From an uncultured Bacteroides sp. (lineage in GTDB: Bacteria > Bacteroidota > Bacteroidia > Bacteroidales > Bacteroidaceae), in contig CALADS010000094.1 in assembly GCA_937890825.1 (NCBI GenBank), forward strand, positions 1 through 64,000: a stretch of DNA of 64,000 nucleotides, written 5' to 3'. The position numbers and the translations under genes are program-made. This document shows, piece by piece, positions 61,148 through 64,000 of this stretch. The first letter of the stretch is position 1, and the number at the start of each line of letters is the position of its first letter. The notes beneath the pieces are model-generated. The model saw nothing but the letters and a program-made list of their open reading frames with translations, was not told the DNA's origin and did no database searches.

Positions 61148-62938
61148 ATGGCAGGAATACATAAAAACTGGATGCAACAGTTTATCATCTGGCGTGAAAA
61201 CCATATCAGTGAGAAACAGTTTATTCTGATACTCAGTTTTCTGGTTGGTATCTTCACTGCATTGGCTGCTCTGTTACTGAAATTACTGATTCATTGGATT
61301 CAAAATTTTCTGACTGAAAATTTTGATACTACCGAGGCCAACTACCTTTACCTGGTATATCCGGTGGTAGGTATTTTCCTGGCCGGCGTGTTTGTGCGGC
61401 ACATCGTGAAAGATGATATTAGTCACGGTGTAACCCGTATCCTTTATGCTATATCGCGCAGGCAGGGGCGCATCAAGCGGCATAACACGTGGTCGTCTAT
61501 TTTTGCCAGTTCCATCACCATCGGATTTGGTGGATCGGTAGGAGCAGAGGCTCCGATTGTGCTTACGGGATCGGCTATCGGTTCTAATCTGGGTTCTGTC
61601 TTCAAGATGGAGCATCGCACACTGATGTTGCTGGTGGGCTGTGGTGCTGCAGGTGCTGTAGCCGGTATTTTCAAGGCTCCTATTGCAGGGTTGGTATTTA
61701 CGTTGGAGGTTTTAATGATAGACCTCACCATGTCATCGCTCTTGCCTTTGCTGATATCAGCGGTAACAGCTGCTACCGTATCGTATATTACCACCGGTAC
61801 CGATGCGATGTTTAAGTTTCATTTGGACGAGGCTTTCGAACTGTCCCGCATTCCTTATGTTATCATGTTGGGTGTTTTCTGTGGGTTGGTGTCGCTTTAT
61901 TTTACGAGAGCCATGAATTATGTAGAAGGGGTGTTCGGTAAATTACAGACTCCTTACAAAAAATTGGCTTTAGGAGGAGTAATGCTCAGTGTGCTGATTT
62001 TCTTGTTTCCGCCGCTATATGGCGAAGGATACGATACCATTGAACTGTTGCTGAATGGCACCACGAATGCCGAATGGTATTCGGTAATGAACAACTCTTT
62101 CTTTTATGGGCATGGACAATTACTGCTGGTATACCTGCTTCTGATAGTAATCTTCAAGGTGTTTGCGTCGAGTGCCACCAATGGTGGAGGCGGTTGTGGT
62201 GGTATTTTTGCACCTTCGCTCTATTTAGGTTGTATAGCAGGATTTATTTTTTCTCATTTCAGTAACGAGTTTGCCATGACTGCCTATCTGCCCGAAAAGA
62301 ATTTTGCCTTGATGGGAATGGCTGGAGTAATGAGTGGGGTGATGCATGCTCCTTTGACCGGAGTCTTTCTGATAGCCGAACTGACCGGTGGGTATGATTT
62401 GTTCTTACCGCTGATGATTGTGGCGGTAAGTTCTTATCTCACTATCATCATTTTTGAACCGCATAGTATCTACTCCATGCGTTTGGCCAAGAAGGGAGAA
62501 CTGCTTACGCACCATAAAGATAAAGCGGTGCTTACGCTGATGAAGGTGGAGAGTGTGGTGGAAAAGAACTTTGTAACCGTTCATCCGGATATGGATTTGG
62601 GAGAGTTGGTGAAAGCCATTTCGGCCTCTCACCGCAACATCTTTCCGGTGACGGATAAAGAAGGTGTACTCTTGGGCATTGTTACGCTGGATGATATCCG
62701 TAATATTATGTTCCGCCAAGAACTTTACCATCGCTTTAAGGTAAGTAAACTGATGGGGTCTGCTCCGGCCCGCCTGCTGTATACAGACAGCATGGAGAAG
62801 GTGATGCAGACGTTCGATGATACAAATGCTTGGAATTTACCGGTAGTCGATACAGAAGGTAAATACATAGGTTTTGTTTCTAAATCGAAGATTTTTAACT
62901 CTTATCGAGAGGTGCTGGTGCATTTCTCTGAAGATTAG
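61148..62938 (+). CDS. ClC-family chloride channel/antiporter with CBS domains
   Basis: This 596-aa membrane protein has a ClC core of about 10-12 helices (residues 20-440) and two C-terminal CBS domains (about 470-590, VHPDMDLGELVKAISASHRNIFPV). ClC motifs are altered: SHGVT stands where GSGIP is usual, GAEAP where GK/REGP is usual (gating Glu134 kept), and GGIFAPSLYLG is near-normal. It could be an anion channel or an antiporter, perhaps regulated by nucleotides at the CBS pair. It is tightly coupled to tsaC. Confidence 0.9.
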   Translation: MAGIHKNWMQQFIIWRENHISEKQFILILSFLVGIFTALAALLLKLLIHWIQNFLTENFDTTEANYLYLVYPVVGIFLAGVFVRHIVKDDISHGVTRILYAISRRQGRIKRHNTWSSIFASSITIGFGGSVGAEAPIVLTGSAIGSNLGSVFKMEHRTLMLLVGCGAAGAVAGIFKAPIAGLVFTLEVLMIDLTMSSLLPLLISAVTAATVSYITTGTDAMFKFHLDEAFELSRIPYVIMLGVFCGLVSLYFTRAMNYVEGVFGKLQTPYKKLALGGVMLSVLIFLFPPLYGEGYDTIELLLNGTTNAEWYSVMNNSFFYGHGQLLLVYLLLIVIFKVFASSATNGGGGCGGIFAPSLYLGCIAGFIFSHFSNEFAMTAYLPEKNFALMGMAGVMSGVMHAPLTGVFLIAELTGGYDLFLPLMIVAVSSYLTIIIFEPHSIYSMRLAKKGELLTHHKDKAVLTLMKVESVVEKNFVTVHPDMDLGELVKAISASHRNIFPVTDKEGVLLGIVTLDDIRNIMFRQELYHRFKVSKLMGSAPARLLYTDSMEKVMQTFDDTNAWNLPVVDTEGKYIGFVSKSKIFNSYREVLVHFSED

Positions 62939-62969
62939 TTTGTACGTGTTGATAAGTAATGGATGGATT

Positions 62970-63938
62970 ATGAAGAAAGAAGATTTGAGAATTGTCTATA
63001 TGGGGACACCCGATTTTGCAGTGGAGTCTCTTCGTTGTTTGGTAGAGGGAGGATATAATGTAGTGGGGGTGATTACCATGCCTGACAAACCGGCTGGTCG
63101 CGGGCATAAGCTGCAGTTTTCGCCCGTAAAGCAGTATGCCCTGGAACATAACCTGCCTTTGCTACAGCCTGAGAAGCTGAAAGATGAAGCTTTTCTGGAA
63201 GCACTGCGTGCCTGGAAGGCTGATTTGCAGATTGTGGTGGCTTTCCGTATGCTGCCGGAGGTGGTGTGGAATATGCCTCGCTTAGGTACTTTTAATCTGC
63301 ATGCTTCCCTGTTGCCTCAATACAGAGGAGCAGCTCCTATCAACTGGGCCGTTATCAACGGGGATACTGAGACTGGTATTACTACCTTTTTCTTGAAGCA
63401 TGAAATAGATACAGGAGAAGTTATACAACAGGTAAAAGTACCGATTGCCGAAACAGATAATGTGGGAACTGTGCATGATAAGCTGATGCTTCTGGGGGGG
63501 CAACTGGTTACAGAAACCGTAGATGCTATCTTGGCTGATGAGGTGAAAACAATTCCACAAGAAGAAATGGCTGTAGTTGGTGAATTGCGTCCGGCTCCAA
63601 AAATATTCAAGGAAACATGTCGCATAGACTGGAATCAGCCTGTGAAGCGTGTATATGACTTTGTGCGCGGACTTTCTCCTTATCCTGCTGCCTGGACGGA
63701 ACTGTGTATGCCCGATGGTCAGCGATTGGTACTGAAGGTTTTTGAAACAGATAAAATTCTGGAAAATCATAATCAGCATCCGGGAACTGTACAGACGGAT
63801 GGGAAAAAAATCCTCCGGGTGGCTGCTACAGACGGTTGGATAGACATTCGCGCTCTGCAACTGCCGGGCAAGAAGCGGCTGAAAACGGAAGAATTGCTTC
63901 GCGGGTTCCGTCTGGCAGATGGAGTCTGTATGAAGTAA
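62970..63938 (+). CDS. fmt: Methionyl-tRNA formyltransferase
   Basis: Fmt (322 aa) formylates initiator Met-tRNA using 10-formyl-THF. It shows IVYMGTPDFAVESL, GRGHKLQFSPVKQYA, the catalytic core FNLHASLLPQYRGAAPINWAVINGD (quoted here as HASLLPQYRGAAP) and the C-terminal tRNA-binding domain with CRIDWNQPVKRVYDFVRGLSPYP. The frame opens upstream inside the ClC gene, but ATG 62970 precedes the conserved LRIVYMGTP start. It follows the ClC gene by 31 bp. Confidence 0.95.
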   Translation: MKKEDLRIVYMGTPDFAVESLRCLVEGGYNVVGVITMPDKPAGRGHKLQFSPVKQYALEHNLPLLQPEKLKDEAFLEALRAWKADLQIVVAFRMLPEVVWNMPRLGTFNLHASLLPQYRGAAPINWAVINGDTETGITTFFLKHEIDTGEVIQQVKVPIAETDNVGTVHDKLMLLGGQLVTETVDAILADEVKTIPQEEMAVVGELRPAPKIFKETCRIDWNQPVKRVYDFVRGLSPYPAAWTELCMPDGQRLVLKVFETDKILENHNQHPGTVQTDGKKILRVAATDGWIDIRALQLPGKKRLKTEELLRGFRLADGVCMK

Positions 63939-63950
63939 TCCAGAGGGATG

Positions 63951-63982
63951 TTTGTGTTTTATAAATCTTTTACATACTTTTG
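63951..63982 (+). promoter_or_regulatory. Promoter of the next gene beyond the window
   Basis: TTTG (63951-63954) and TACTTTTG (63975-63982) are separated by 20 bp. This is a full match to the -33/-7 consensus, driving a gene past position 64000. Confidence 0.7.
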
Positions 63983-64000
63983 TATAGTTATATAAAGAAA

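Overview
The window is a 64 kb chromosomal segment of a gut-type Bacteroidales bacterium (Bacteroides or Phocaeicola). Evidence for this: promoters of the form TTTG - about 20 bp - TAnnTTTG and little use of Shine-Dalgarno sites; two SusC/SusD polysaccharide utilization loci (PULs); a hybrid two-component sensor; type III glutamine synthetase; and DUF4488, DUF5686 and DUF5687 proteins typical of this order. There is no rRNA, CRISPR array, intact insertion sequence or prophage. Species cannot be fixed by eye.

Layout. 1-8.4 kb: end of a tRNA-Val, purB, an S4-type pseudouridine synthase with a long repetitive disordered N-terminus, asnS, a DUF4488 secreted protein, then the ribosomal cluster rplM-rpsI-rpsB-tsf. 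8.4-11.5 kb: a SUI1/eIF1-like protein, rex, a fumarylacetoacetase-family hydrolase, ispF, and an unknown protein with an ExoX-C-like segment. 11.6-20 kb (minus strand): a compact PUL of ECF sigma, FecR anti-sigma, STN-type SusC, SusD and a GH30 lipoprotein. 20-26 kb (minus): a B3/B4-domain protein, an ABC ATPase with a DUF5687 permease, and an M16 peptidase. 26.4-31.8 kb: a transaldolase-like aldolase and two GH92 enzymes. 31.9-41 kb: glutamine synthetase III, a DUF5686 protein, rpsA, rnz, and a second ECF sigma with a membrane protein and a small periplasmic protein.

41-42.1 kb is a gene-poor scar. It holds an 85-bp copy of an internal piece of the MFS gene at 57.8 kb, fused to the first ~30 codons of an MmcQ/YjbR-like gene. 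42.1-57.5 kb is a complete fructan PUL resembling the B. thetaiotaomicron levan locus: hybrid sensor with a periplasmic sugar-binding domain, fructokinase, FHS-type sugar transporter, periplasmic GH32, then divergently SusC, SusD, a DUF4960 lipoprotein and a GH32 lipoprotein of endo-levanase type. The model is outer-surface cleavage, TonB-dependent import, periplasmic trimming to fructose, cytoplasmic uptake and phosphorylation, with fructose sensed by the hybrid kinase. 57.8-64 kb: an MFS transporter, a zinc alcohol dehydrogenase, a thioesterase, a TsaC-type tRNA-modification enzyme, a ClC channel with CBS domains, and fmt.

The least explained observations are the chimeric pseudogene scar, two distant arrays of the same 11-bp tandem repeat placed upstream of genes in the sense orientation, inverted repeats in the ribosomal-protein spacers, and a leader/small-ORF unit beside the scar. 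I did not find a clear-cut, wholly new multi-gene system.
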